From Eubacteriales bacterium (GTDB lineage: Bacteria > Bacillota > Clostridia > Oscillospirales > Oscillospiraceae), in the NCBI GenBank assembly GCA_030531505.1, contig JAUNNH010000009.1:20279-84278 (forward strand): a DNA stretch of 64,000 nucleotides, read 5' to 3'. This document shows positions 16,246 through 24,547 of the stretch, in pieces. The notes under the pieces are model-generated. The model worked only from the letters and a program-made list of their open reading frames with translations, did no database searches and was not told the origin of the DNA. The translations under genes were made by a program, and so were the position numbers. How positions within the stretch are numbered: position 1 is the stretch's first letter; the number at the start of each line of letters is the position of its first letter.

Positions 16246-17244
16246 ATGCCTGAGCCTGCTTATCTCGACCTTTGCACGACGGACGCGGCCTTCAACCTGG
16301 CCGCCGAGCAGTACGTGTTCGATTCCCTGCCGCGGGAGAGGATGTACTTCCTGCTCTGGCAGAACCGCAGCGCCGTCATCCTCGGCAAGTATCAGAACAC
16401 CCTCGCCGAGATCAACATGCCCTATGTGCAGGCGCACGGCATCCAGGTCGTCCGGCGGCTCTCCGGCGGCGGCGCGGTCTACCACGACCTGGGGAATCTG
16501 AACTTCAGCATCATCACCGACGCCGACGACAGCAAAGCGCTCGACCTGCGGCGCTTCTGCGAGCCGGTCGTGCGCTGCCTTGACGCGCTCGGCGTCCGGG
16601 CCGAGGTCAACGGCCGCAACGACATCACGATCGACGGGCGAAAGTGCTCCGGCAACGCCCAGTATCTGCGCGGCGGGCGGATCATGCACCACGGGACGCT
16701 CCTCTTCGACTCCGACCTGGAGGTCCTCTCGCGGGCGCTGCAGGTGGACGCGGCCAAGATCCGGGCCAAGGGCCTCCCGTCCGTGCGCAGCCGCGTCACC
16801 AACATCCGGCCGCAGCTCTCGCGCGACTGCACGCTCGCGGACTTTCGCGCGGCCCTGCTCGGGAGCATCCTGCGGGAATACGGCGGGACGGCATACCGCT
16901 TCACGGCGGAGGACCTCGCCGCGATCGAGACGCTCCGGCGGGAGCGTTATGCCAGCTGGGACTGGAACTTCGGCGCCTCGCCGGCATGTACGCTGCTGCG
17001 CCGCCGGCGCTTTGAGGGCTGCGGCACGGTGGAGGCCCATATCGACCTGAAGCACGGGCGCATCCGCGGCCTGCGCTTCCTGGGCGATTTCTTCAGCGCG
17101 GAGGAGCCGGAGGGGCTCGCCAAGCGCTTCATCGGTCTCCGCCCCGAGCGGGAGGACTGCGCCGCCGCGCTCGCAGGCGCGGAGGTCTCACGGTATTTTC
17201 TCGGGCTGAGAGACGAGGACCTGCTCGCACTGCTGTGCGAATAA
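16246..17244 (+). CDS. lplA: Lipoate-protein ligase A
   Basis: Activates free lipoate with ATP and attaches it to lysines of lipoyl domains. All hallmarks are present: VVRRLSGGGAVYHDLGNLNFS (about residues 68-88), the GRKCSGNAQY lysine-binding region (about 130-139), HHGTLL, and a C-terminal accessory domain; 332 residues is typical. The gene starts immediately after the SGNH stop and is followed 32 bp later by lipoamide dehydrogenase. No E2 or glycine-cleavage H-protein gene is in the window, so the lipoylated partner is elsewhere. Confidence 0.95.
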   Translation: MPEPAYLDLCTTDAAFNLAAEQYVFDSLPRERMYFLLWQNRSAVILGKYQNTLAEINMPYVQAHGIQVVRRLSGGGAVYHDLGNLNFSIITDADDSKALDLRRFCEPVVRCLDALGVRAEVNGRNDITIDGRKCSGNAQYLRGGRIMHHGTLLFDSDLEVLSRALQVDAAKIRAKGLPSVRSRVTNIRPQLSRDCTLADFRAALLGSILREYGGTAYRFTAEDLAAIETLRRERYASWDWNFGASPACTLLRRRRFEGCGTVEAHIDLKHGRIRGLRFLGDFFSAEEPEGLAKRFIGLRPEREDCAAALAGAEVSRYFLGLRDEDLLALLCE

Positions 17245-17276
17245 GCTTTTTATCGGAATGGAAGGACGGTACGCGC

Positions 17277-18704
17277 ATGGACATGCAGTTTGAAACGATC
17301 CCGGTCTCTTCGCCGGCCGGGCCGGCGTCCGTGCTGGTCATCGGCGGCGGCCCCGGCGGCTATGTCGCCGCGATCCGCGCAGCCCAGCTCGGCGCGAGTG
17401 TCACGCTCATCGAGAAGGACAAGCTCGGCGGCACCTGCCTCAACCGCGGCTGCATGCCCACCAAGGCCATGCTGCACAGCTCGGAGATCTACGAGGCCGC
17501 CACCTCCAGCGCCGCCATCGGCATCGTCGGCAGCGGCGTCGCGGTGGACTGGGAGAAGGTCCAGGCCTTCCGCGCCTCGGTGGTGGAGAAGCTGACCTCC
17601 GGCGTGAAGATGCTCTGCAAGGTCAACAAGGTCAAGCTCGTCGAGGGCGAGGCCGTGTTCACCGGGCCGAAGACCGTCGCCGTCGGTGCGGAGACCTATA
17701 CCGCCGACAAGATCATCCTCGCCGCCGGCTCCTATCCGATCATTCCGGACATCCCCGGCCTGAAGGAGAGCAAGGCCGTCCTCGACTCCACCGCCTGCCT
17801 GGCGCTGGACCACATCCCCGAGAGCCTGCTGGTGATCGGCGGCGGCGTGATCGGCCTCGAGCTCGGCAGCGTGTACCGCCGCTTCGGCGCCCGCGTCACG
17901 GTGGTCGAGCGGATGCCGCGCCTCCTGCCGCTGATGGACGGCGAGCTCACCGGTCTCCTGCAGGCAAAGCTCCGGGGCGAGGGCATGGACATCCTCACCG
18001 ACTCCCAGGTCGCGTCCGTGGAGGACACCGACAGGGGCGCCAGGGTCACGGTCAGGACCCCCGAGGGCGAGAAGGTCCTCGGGGTCGAGAAGATCCTGCT
18101 CTGCGTGGGCCGCGGCCCCGCCACGGCGGGCCTGGGCCTCGACAAGGCCGGCGTCGCCGTCGAGGAGGGCTTCATCCGGACCGACGACCGGATGGAGACC
18201 AGGGTCCCCGGTGTCTACGCCGTCGGCGACTGCACGGGCAAGCAGATGCTGGCCCACGCGGCCATGGCCATGGGCGAGTGCGCGGCGGAGAACGCCATGG
18301 GCGGCGACCGGCGCTTTGACCCGGATCTGTGCCCCTCCTGCGCCTATGTCGGGCCGGAGTTTGCGGGCGTCGGCTTCACCGAGGAGCGCGCCCGGGAGCT
18401 GGGGCTCGACTACAAGGTCGGCAAGTTCCCGACCGGCGGAAACGGCCGCAGCCTGGTCGCCGGCCATACCGACGGCCTGATCAAGATCCTCTCCGGCAGC
18501 CGGTACGGCGAGATCCTGGGCGTGCACATCCTGGCCCCCAACGCCACCGAGCTCATCGGGGAGGCCGCTCTCGCCATCCGCCTGGAGGCCACGCTCGAGG
18601 AGTTCACGAGCACGATCCGCTGCCACCCCACCGTGGCCGAGGCCGTGCGCGAATGCGCGCTGGCCGTGGACAAAAAGGCGATCCACATCCCCAACAGGAA
18701 ATGA
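17277..18704 (+). CDS. lpdA: Dihydrolipoamide dehydrogenase
   Basis: FAD-dependent E3 that reoxidises lipoyl groups with NAD+. The 475 residues include the GGGPGG FAD loop near 23-28, the redox-active pair in GGTCLNRGC (Cys54, Cys59), a second Rossmann motif (VIGGGVIGLELG) and the C-terminal HPTVAEAVRE with the catalytic His. About 17 extra N-terminal residues precede the Rossmann core. Paired with lplA, so it may serve glycine cleavage or an acetoin/2-oxoacid complex encoded elsewhere. Confidence 0.93.
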   Translation: MDMQFETIPVSSPAGPASVLVIGGGPGGYVAAIRAAQLGASVTLIEKDKLGGTCLNRGCMPTKAMLHSSEIYEAATSSAAIGIVGSGVAVDWEKVQAFRASVVEKLTSGVKMLCKVNKVKLVEGEAVFTGPKTVAVGAETYTADKIILAAGSYPIIPDIPGLKESKAVLDSTACLALDHIPESLLVIGGGVIGLELGSVYRRFGARVTVVERMPRLLPLMDGELTGLLQAKLRGEGMDILTDSQVASVEDTDRGARVTVRTPEGEKVLGVEKILLCVGRGPATAGLGLDKAGVAVEEGFIRTDDRMETRVPGVYAVGDCTGKQMLAHAAMAMGECAAENAMGGDRRFDPDLCPSCAYVGPEFAGVGFTEERARELGLDYKVGKFPTGGNGRSLVAGHTDGLIKILSGSRYGEILGVHILAPNATELIGEAALAIRLEATLEEFTSTIRCHPTVAEAVRECALAVDKKAIHIPNRK

Positions 18705-18830
18705 TCCCCTAGCCTGATGGCGCCAATCCGAACACGCCTCTCAGCGGCCTTTCGTTCGGCGTCCGGCGGCACGCCTTCTCCGCTCCCTCATAAACCCCGC
18801 TCCCCCGCTCATATACATGGAGCAGGAAAG

Positions 18831-18868
18831 ACGCGAAACGGGCTTCCCCAAGGAAGCCCGTTTCGCGT
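18831..18868. other. 17-bp perfect hairpin between lpdA and spoIIID
   Basis: ACGCGAAACGGGCTTCC (18831-18847) pairs with 18852-18868 around CCAA. No T-run follows on either strand. It ends 22 bp before the spoIIID ATG, so it may be a leader structure, an operator, or a terminator for lpdA that needs help. A CATATACA stretch at 18809-18816 vaguely resembles a sporulation sigma -10. Confidence 0.5.
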
Positions 18869-18890
18869 AAACAGGGAGTGTGGTCTGTGT

Positions 18891-19151
18891 ATGCACATGG
18901 AGAGTATCGAGGAGCGGGCGGCTGCCATGGCCGCCTGGATCCTGGAGAACAACGCCACCGTCCGCGCCGCCGCCGCGGCTTTCGGCGTCAGCAAATCCAC
19001 CGTACACAAGGATCTGACGGAGCGCCTGCCGCGCTCCCGCCCTTCCCTCTATCGGGAGGTGCGGAGCCTGCTGGATCGCAACAAGGCCGAGCGGCACATC
19101 CGCGGCGGCCTCGCCACCCGGCGGAAGTACCGGGGCGAGCGGTCCGGCTGA
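18891..19151 (+). CDS. spoIIID: Sporulation transcriptional regulator SpoIIID
   Basis: A small mother-cell regulator of endospore formation that modulates sigma-E and sigma-K genes. The 86 residues match SpoIIID: N-terminal IEERAAAMAAWILENNATVR, helix-turn-helix AAAAFGVSKSTVHKDLTERL (about 27-46), and a basic C-terminal tail (HIRGGLATRRKYRG). An ATG six bases downstream is an equally possible start. It is convergent with the glycosyltransferase gene, 3 bp apart. Its presence indicates a spore-forming lineage. Confidence 0.93.
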   Translation: MHMESIEERAAAMAAWILENNATVRAAAAAFGVSKSTVHKDLTERLPRSRPSLYREVRSLLDRNKAERHIRGGLATRRKYRGERSG

Positions 19152-19154
19152 GGC

Positions 19155-20699
19155 TTACAGGAAGCGGTCCGTATACTGATAGAGCTTCTCGTAGAGCTTC
19201 TCGAGCTGCTCGTTGAGCCGGCGTGACTGTTCGCTCACACGGCGCGACTGCTCGGCCACCTGATCCGCCACGCGGCGGCTTTGGGCCTCCCACTGTTCGC
19301 TCACACGGCGCGACTGCTCGGCCACCTGATCCGCCACGCGGCGGCTCTGAGCCTCCCACTGTTCGCTCACGCGGCGGCTCTGCTCGCTGAATTCACGCAG
19401 CAGGCTGTCCCGGCTGCGCCGCACCTCCTCGAGCAGCTGACGCTGCGACTCGCGGCGCCTCTCGCGCAGCTCCATGGCGGTGCCCATGCTGCGGAAGAAA
19501 TCGTCCGACAGCCCGTCATGCGCCGGGTAACGCCCCGCGCGGTAGTTCTCGATCACGGCGCCGTAGCGCTCATAGGCCGCGGCGACCGCGTCCTCCCAGG
19601 AGACGTAGATCTCCCGCTGCGCTCCCTCGCCCACGCGCTGTATCGCCTCGGGCTGCCGGAGCAGCTCCCGGAGCTTCGCCGCGAGCGAGTCTGCGTTCTC
19701 CTCGATCAGAAAGCCGCTCACGCCGTCCGTCACATCCTCGGCCGCGCAGCTGCCCGCGACGAGCACGCTCGCGAGCGCGCAGGCCGCCGCCTCGCGCACG
19801 ACGAGGCCGTTCGTGTCAAAAGTGGAGGGGAAGAGGAAGAGATCGGCCCGGCAGTACCAGGCGCGGATGCGCTCCCGGTCCCGGATGGGCTCGGAGAAGA
19901 GGACCGTGCCGTCCAGGCCGAGCGAGGCGGAATAGGCCATGATCTCGTCCTTGTCGCCGCCGGCGCCCACGAAGACCATGCGGAAGGCGTGCCCCTCATC
20001 CCGCAGCTGCCGCAGCGCGTCCAGGATGATCCGGATCCCCTTGTACCACATCATGCGGCCCACGAAGAGGAAGACCGGCAGGCCCGCGGGCAGATCGAAG
20101 TCCCGGGTCACCTCGTCCACCAGCGCCGCGTCCACGCGGCCCCGCGGGAAGTCCACGCCGTTCGGCATAACGCGCCAGTCCCCGGCATAGCCGAGCTTTT
20201 CCAGGTTCTCGCCCGCGCCGCGGCTCACCGTCCAGACCTCGTCGCAGGCGGAGATGTTCGCCGCGAGGATCGCGGCCGCCTCCTCCTGCAGGAGCTTGCT
20301 GCGGATGGCGTTGGCGATATCGATGTCGAACTTGGTGTGATAGGTGAAGACCACCGGCCGGTCGATCCGCTCGCGCAGGGCGCGGGCGAGCATCGTGGAG
20401 ACGATGGGGCAGTGGCTGTGGATGATATCGAAATCCTGCTGCGTGAGACGGCTCATCAGCTCCGCATCGAAGGGCACGCCCGCCCGGTAGCCCACGAGCT
20501 TGGTGGTGTCCAGGCTCGGATAGCGCAGCACGGGGAAGGGAAAGACCGTGTCGTCCGCGTCGGGATAGAAGGGGGTGACGACCGTCGCCTCCCCGTGGTG
20601 TTCCGTGATGATCTGTGCATAGTTGGTGACGGCGTTGGCCACGCCGTCGATGGCCGGCGGAAAGGAGTCGTTCAAGAGACAGACGTTCAGCTTTTCCAT
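19155..20699 (-). CDS. Family 4 glycosyltransferase with C-terminal 11-residue repeat tail
   Basis: Residues 1 to ~385 are a GT-B glycosyltransferase: NDSFPPAIDGVANAV at the N-terminus, NGVDFPRGRVD near the hinge, GRMMWYKGIRIILDAL, and an EAAACALASVLV donor site. It resembles diacylglycerol glucosyltransferases and mannosyltransferases of membrane glycolipid synthesis. Residues ~441-490 are near-perfect 11-mers starting SRRV (SRRVSEQWEAQ alternating with SRRVADQVAEQ), predicted to be a long amphipathic helix or coiled coil. Start ATG 20699 with GGAGGT. It has no signal peptide. Acceptor unknown. Confidence 0.85.
   Translation of the reverse strand: MEKLNVCLLNDSFPPAIDGVANAVTNYAQIITEHHGEATVVTPFYPDADDTVFPFPVLRYPSLDTTKLVGYRAGVPFDAELMSRLTQQDFDIIHSHCPIVSTMLARALRERIDRPVVFTYHTKFDIDIANAIRSKLLQEEAAAILAANISACDEVWTVSRGAGENLEKLGYAGDWRVMPNGVDFPRGRVDAALVDEVTRDFDLPAGLPVFLFVGRMMWYKGIRIILDALRQLRDEGHAFRMVFVGAGGDKDEIMAYSASLGLDGTVLFSEPIRDRERIRAWYCRADLFLFPSTFDTNGLVVREAAACALASVLVAGSCAAEDVTDGVSGFLIEENADSLAAKLRELLRQPEAIQRVGEGAQREIYVSWEDAVAAAYERYGAVIENYRAGRYPAHDGLSDDFFRSMGTAMELRERRRESQRQLLEEVRRSRDSLLREFSEQSRRVSEQWEAQSRRVADQVAEQSRRVSEQWEAQSRRVADQVAEQSRRVSEQSRRLNEQLEKLYEKLYQYTDRFL
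19248..19379. repeat. Two tandem 66-bp coding repeats
   Basis: Two adjacent, nearly identical 66-bp units within the glycosyltransferase gene, each encoding two 11-residue repeats. Prone to copy-number slippage. Confidence 0.85.
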
Positions 20700-20951
20700 C
20701 TTGACCTCCGGATAGAGAATTCTTCAAACAGGGATTACAATATGATTATAAGAGAATCCGCCCCAATTGGCAAGTGGAAAGCCGCCGTCCCCGCCCGGCG
20801 CGCCGCTCCGGACTGCCGCGGCTAACCGCTTTGCCTCTTGTTTCATTCAATAATTCAAGTTTCTTATTATTCTGCTTTTATTTCAAAGCAGAATTTTTCT
20901 TTGTTCGTCATTTTAATTCTTTTACTTCCAGATTCTTGTGCAATTTGTGGA

Positions 20952-20980
20952 TTGAAAGCATCTGGGGGGAATGCTACAAT
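20952..20980 (+). promoter_or_regulatory. Promoter of the 2-oxoacid oxidoreductase operon
   Basis: TTGAAA (20952-20957), 17-bp spacer, TACAAT (20975-20980), 57 bp before the ATG at 21038. The rest of the 338-bp gap 20700-21037 is AT-rich with nothing else recognised. Confidence 0.78.
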
Positions 20981-21037
20981 TATATTGGTAATAAGGGTGG
21001 GGAATTCTATATATTCTCCACAAAATGGGGCGGAAAC

Positions 21038-21796
21038 ATGAAAAAAGTTTACGTACTGATCGGCAACTACGGCAGCGGCAAGACCGAGCTCGCGCTCAAC
21101 TTTGCCTTCAAGGCGGCCGAGGCCGGCAAGCGGACCGAGCTGCTGGATCTGGACATGGTCAACACCTACTTCCGCCTGACCGAGCGCGGCAAGATGACCC
21201 AAATGAAGGAGATCCGTCTGGTCGCGCCGAACTTTGCCTGCTCCGGCATCGAGACGCTCTCCCTCCCGGCGGAGGTGGCCTCCGCCTTCGCGATGGACTG
21301 GGACACCGTCATCTTCGACGTGGGCGGCGACGCGGTCGGTGCGACCGCCGTCGGCCGCTATCATCAGGACTTCATGGAGCTGGAAGGCGGCGCGCTCGAG
21401 GTGCTGAACGTGGTGAACATCCGCCGTCCGCTCGCGGGCTCGGTTGAGCGGATCATCAAGCTCCAGGAGGAGATGCAGACCCACTCCCGGCTGAAGATCA
21501 CCGGCATGATCAACAACACGAACCTCGCCGGCATGACCTCGGACGCGGAGCTGCGCGACGGCTACGAGATGATCCGGGAGGTGTCGCTGCGCACCGGCGT
21601 CCCCGTGGCCTACACCTCCGGCAAAAAGGAGTTCCTCGACCGCTTTCTGGCCGAGGGGCACGACCCCGCCTTCATCGGCACGCCCATCGCCATCGACACC
21701 TATATGCAGCGCGACTGGGATTCCTGGATCCGCGGTCTCGACGACAGCCCGAGCAACCCCCGCCCCGGCGTGTATTATCACACCGACATGGCCTGA
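21038..21796 (+). CDS. P-loop ATPase of unknown function upstream of the oxidoreductase
   Basis: A 252-residue ParA/MinD-like nucleotide-binding protein: Walker A GNYGSGKTE at residues 9-17, DLDMVN about 47-52, and VIFDVGGDAVG (Walker B region) near 88-98. The ATG at 21038 fits the leader and promoter; the longer upstream frame is low-GC non-coding. It precedes the four oxidoreductase subunit genes and is probably co-transcribed. A maturation, assembly or regulatory role for the Fe-S enzyme can be proposed but not shown. Confidence 0.7.
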   Translation: MKKVYVLIGNYGSGKTELALNFAFKAAEAGKRTELLDLDMVNTYFRLTERGKMTQMKEIRLVAPNFACSGIETLSLPAEVASAFAMDWDTVIFDVGGDAVGATAVGRYHQDFMELEGGALEVLNVVNIRRPLAGSVERIIKLQEEMQTHSRLKITGMINNTNLAGMTSDAELRDGYEMIREVSLRTGVPVAYTSGKKEFLDRFLAEGHDPAFIGTPIAIDTYMQRDWDSWIRGLDDSPSNPRPGVYYHTDMA

Positions 21797-21837
21797 TCGT
21801 ATACCCTCCGTCGGACGACGGTTTTGATCGTATACCC
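21794..21837. repeat. 13-bp direct repeats downstream of the P-loop ATPase gene
   Basis: TGATCGTATACCC occurs at 21794-21806 and 21825-21837, separated by an imperfect hairpin (CCGTCG/CGACGG). The first copy overlaps the stop codon. Possible operator or processing site before the ferredoxin gene. Confidence 0.6.
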
Positions 21838-21877
21838 GCTCAAATAAGCAAAATCATAATGGAAAAGAGGTAGAATC

Positions 21878-22087
21878 ATGGTAAAGGTCACAATCAATGA
21901 GATTGTCTGCAAAGGCTGCGGCCTGTGCGTACGGGCATGTCCCAAGAGTGTGCTGGCCCTTTCCAAAACCAAGCTCAACGCCAAGGGCTATCACCCCGCT
22001 GAGGTAGCAGTCCCGGAACAGTGCATCGGCTGTGCGTCCTGCGCGCGCACCTGCCCGGATGTGGCGATCCGCATCGAAAAGGATTAA
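21878..22087 (+). CDS. 2-oxoacid:ferredoxin oxidoreductase, ferredoxin-like delta subunit
   Basis: A 69-residue bicluster ferredoxin. Two CxxCxxCxxxCP motifs ([12 protein letters not shown] near residues 11-22 and [12 protein letters not shown] near 48-59) hold two [4Fe-4S] clusters that carry electrons from the TPP subunit to free ferredoxin. Followed 13 bp later by the alpha subunit. Separate delta/alpha/beta/gamma genes are typical of Vor and Kor enzymes. Confidence 0.92.
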   Translation: MVKVTINEIVCKGCGLCVRACPKSVLALSKTKLNAKGYHPAEVAVPEQCIGCASCARTCPDVAIRIEKD

Positions 22088-22100
22088 GGAGGTATCGAAC

Positions 22101-23180
22101 ATGGCTTTAACTCTTATGAAGGGGTCCGAAGCGATCGCGGAGGCTGCCATTCGAGCCGGCGCCCGCTTCTTCTTTGGCTACCCCATCACTCCGCAGACGG
22201 AGATCCCCGAATACATGTCCGCCCGCATGCCCGAGATCGGCGGCTGCTATCTGCAGGCCGAGAGCGAAGTGGCGGCGATCAACATGGTGTACGGCGCTGC
22301 CGGTACCGGCGCGCGCGTCATCACCTCTTCCTCCTCGCCCGGCATCAGCCTGAAGCAGGAGGGCATCTCCTACATCGCCGGCGCCCAGCTGCCCTGCGTG
22401 ATCCTGAACGTCATGCGCGGCGGCCCCGGTCTGGGCAACATCCAGGCCTCCCAGGGCGACTATTTCCAGGGCGTCAAGGGCGGCGGCAACGGCGACTACC
22501 ATCTGCTGACCTATGCTCCCTCCTCCATCCAGGAGGCGGTCGACATCCTGCAGTTCGCCTATGACAAGGCCGAGAAGTACCGCATGCCCGTCCTCTTCCT
22601 GGCCGACGGCATCATCGCCCAGATGATGGAGCCCGTCGAGATGCCCGAGATGGTCGAGTACAAGGTCGATCCCGAGAAGAAGCCCTGGGCCGCGACCGGC
22701 TGGAAGCCCGGCGACGACCCCAAAAAGCGCGCCGTCATCAACTCCCTCTTCATCAGCACCGAGGAGCTGGCCGAGCACACCGATAAGCTGCAGGCCGTCT
22801 ACCGCGAGGCCGAGAAGAACGAGCAGATGTGGGAGACCTACAAGACCGAGGACGCCGAGTTCATCATCACCGCCTTCGGCACCGTCGCCCGTGTCGCCAA
22901 GACCGCGATCGACGAGATGCGCGAAGAGGGCCTGAAGGTCGGCCTCTTCCGTCCCATCACCGTGTGGCCCTTCCCCTATGAGCCGCTGAAGGAAGTCTGC
23001 GAGCAGGCCAGCGTCAAGGCCGTGCTGGATACCGAGGTCAACGAGGGCCAGATGATCGAGGACGTGAAGCTCGCGCTCAACGGCGCCCGTCCCGTCGAGT
23101 TCCTGGGCCACTGTGGCAGCCAGTTCCCCACCACCGCGGAGCTCATCGCGAAGATCCGCGAAATGAAGGAGGCAAAGTAA
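22101..23180 (+). CDS. vorB: 2-oxoacid:ferredoxin oxidoreductase alpha subunit (VorB/KorA type)
   Basis: Contributes to the thiamine pyrophosphate active site and CoA binding. The 359-residue protein opens with GSEAIAEAAIRAGARFFFGYPITPQTEIPEYM, has the ESEVAAINMVYGAAGTGAR pyrimidine-binding segment and the TSSSSPGISLKQEGISY stretch. ATG 22101 follows AAGGAGG. This alpha subunit resembles those annotated as 3-methyl-2-oxobutanoate dehydrogenase (branched-chain); 2-oxoglutarate specificity cannot be excluded. Very high GC and strong codon bias suggest high expression. Confidence 0.88.
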   Translation: MALTLMKGSEAIAEAAIRAGARFFFGYPITPQTEIPEYMSARMPEIGGCYLQAESEVAAINMVYGAAGTGARVITSSSSPGISLKQEGISYIAGAQLPCVILNVMRGGPGLGNIQASQGDYFQGVKGGGNGDYHLLTYAPSSIQEAVDILQFAYDKAEKYRMPVLFLADGIIAQMMEPVEMPEMVEYKVDPEKKPWAATGWKPGDDPKKRAVINSLFISTEELAEHTDKLQAVYREAEKNEQMWETYKTEDAEFIITAFGTVARVAKTAIDEMREEGLKVGLFRPITVWPFPYEPLKEVCEQASVKAVLDTEVNEGQMIEDVKLALNGARPVEFLGHCGSQFPTTAELIAKIREMKEAK

Positions 23181-23181
23181 G

Positions 23182-23946
23182 ATGTCTGTTGTCTTTGAAA
23201 AAACACAGCTGCTGACCGACAAGCAGTTCCACTACTGCCCCGGCTGCAACCACGGCATCATTCACCGCCTGGTCGCCGAGAGCATCGACGAGCTGGTCAA
23301 GGAAGGCAAGCTCGAGGCCGGCAACGTGATCGGCGTCGCCCCCGTCGGCTGCTCCGTCTTCGCGTATGACTACTTCAACTGCGACATGTTCGAGGCCGCG
23401 CACGGCCGCGCCCCCGCTGTCGCCACCGGCATCAAGCGTTCCCGTCCCGACACCCTGGTCTTCACCTATCAGGGCGACGGCGACCTGGCCTCCATCGGCA
23501 CCGCCGAGATCGTGCACGCCGCCCACCGCGGCGAGAAGATCGTCACCATCTTCGTCAACAACGCCATCTACGGCATGACCGGCGGCCAGATGGCCCCGAC
23601 CACGCTGATCGGCCAGAAGACCACCACCTCTCCTTACGGCCGTGACGAGGCCTGGTGCGGCGCGCCCATCAAGATGAGCGAGATGCTGGCCGCGGTGCCC
23701 GACTCCTATTATATCGAGCGCTGCGCCGTCAACAACACGCCCAACATCATCAAGTGCAAACGCGCTATCAAGAAAGCCATGGAGTATCAGCTGGATGGCA
23801 AGGGCTTCTGCATGATCGAAGTTCTCTCCGCCTGCCCCACCAACTGGGGTCTGAACCCGGTGGAAGCGATGAAGTGGCTGGAAGAGAACATGATCCCCTA
23901 CTACCCGCTGGGTGTGTATAAAGATAAGGGGGCTGAACAGAAATGA
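23182..23946 (+). CDS. vorA: 2-oxoacid:ferredoxin oxidoreductase beta subunit (TPP-binding)
   Basis: Binds thiamine pyrophosphate and Mg2+: GDGDLASIG at residues 98-106 and VNNAIYGMTGGQ at 125-136 form the classic TPP motif. CPGCNHG at 19-25 is conserved in this family. It starts one base after the alpha-subunit stop and its end overlaps the gamma gene by 4 bp. Oxidatively decarboxylates a 2-oxoacid to acyl-CoA, reducing ferredoxin. Branched-chain versus 2-oxoglutarate preference is unresolved. Confidence 0.9.
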   Translation: MSVVFEKTQLLTDKQFHYCPGCNHGIIHRLVAESIDELVKEGKLEAGNVIGVAPVGCSVFAYDYFNCDMFEAAHGRAPAVATGIKRSRPDTLVFTYQGDGDLASIGTAEIVHAAHRGEKIVTIFVNNAIYGMTGGQMAPTTLIGQKTTTSPYGRDEAWCGAPIKMSEMLAAVPDSYYIERCAVNNTPNIIKCKRAIKKAMEYQLDGKGFCMIEVLSACPTNWGLNPVEAMKWLEENMIPYYPLGVYKDKGAEQK

Positions 23947-24479
23947 CGAAACGCTACATTTTCGCCGGCTTCGGCGGACAGGGTATGCTTCTGATCGGTA
24001 AATTCGTGGCCATGGCCTGCATGCTGGAAGGCAAGCACGTCTCCTGGCTGCCCTCCTACGGGCCCGAGATGCGCGGCGGCACCGCCAACTGCTCCGTCAT
24101 CGTCTCCGATGAGCCCATCGGCTCCCCGATGGTCCACCAGGCCGACGCCATCGTCGTCATGAACCTCCCCTCCCTGCTCAAGTTCGAGAGCGAGGTCAAG
24201 CCCGGCGGCGTGCTGGTCGTGAACGAATCCCTGATCGACCGCAAGGTCGAGCGCGACGATATCAAGGTCGTCTACTGCGACGCCAACCGCATCGCCGAGT
24301 CCGTCAAGAACCCCAAGGGCGCGAACGTCGCGATCCTGGGTGCCCTGATGCAGGCGACCGATGTCTGCGATACCGACAAGATGATCGAGGCTATCCGCCT
24401 CGAGCTGGGCGAGCGCAAGGCCCGCTTCCTCGAGGGCAACAAGGCGGCCCTGGCCGCCGGCATGGAAGCCGCGAAGTAA
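23943..24479 (+). CDS. vorC: 2-oxoacid:ferredoxin oxidoreductase gamma subunit
   Basis: A 178-residue catalytic-domain subunit of the pyruvate/ketoisovalerate family: N-terminal [35 protein letters not shown] and a late [14 protein letters not shown]. It overlaps the beta gene by ATGA, so subunits are made stoichiometrically. The last gene of the operon; a terminator follows 23 bp later. Confidence 0.9.
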   Translation: MTKRYIFAGFGGQGMLLIGKFVAMACMLEGKHVSWLPSYGPEMRGGTANCSVIVSDEPIGSPMVHQADAIVVMNLPSLLKFESEVKPGGVLVVNESLIDRKVERDDIKVVYCDANRIAESVKNPKGANVAILGALMQATDVCDTDKMIEAIRLELGERKARFLEGNKAALAAGMEAAK

Positions 24480-24499
24480 TCTTCCCTGTACAAGCTGAA

Positions 24500-24540
24500 A
24501 CGCCCGGAGGATCTTTCCGATCCTCCGGGTGTTTGTTTTT
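24500..24540. terminator. Terminator between vor and atp operons
   Basis: An 11-bp stem (24503-24513 with 24519-24529), extended by further pairs, then GTTTGTTTTT. It ends the rightward vor operon; the stem may also act on the leftward atp operon. Confidence 0.85.
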
Positions 24541-24547
24541 ATGATCT

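Noticed and set aside
19155-20699. Hendecad region as a CRISPR-like or non-coding tandem repeat
   Set aside because: The repeats are adjacent without spacers, in frame, and keep a consistent 11-residue pattern.
20774-21037. Extension of the P-loop ATPase frame upstream of 21038
   Set aside because: The region is AT-rich with a promoter at 20952-20980 and codes for an implausible hydrophobic mix.
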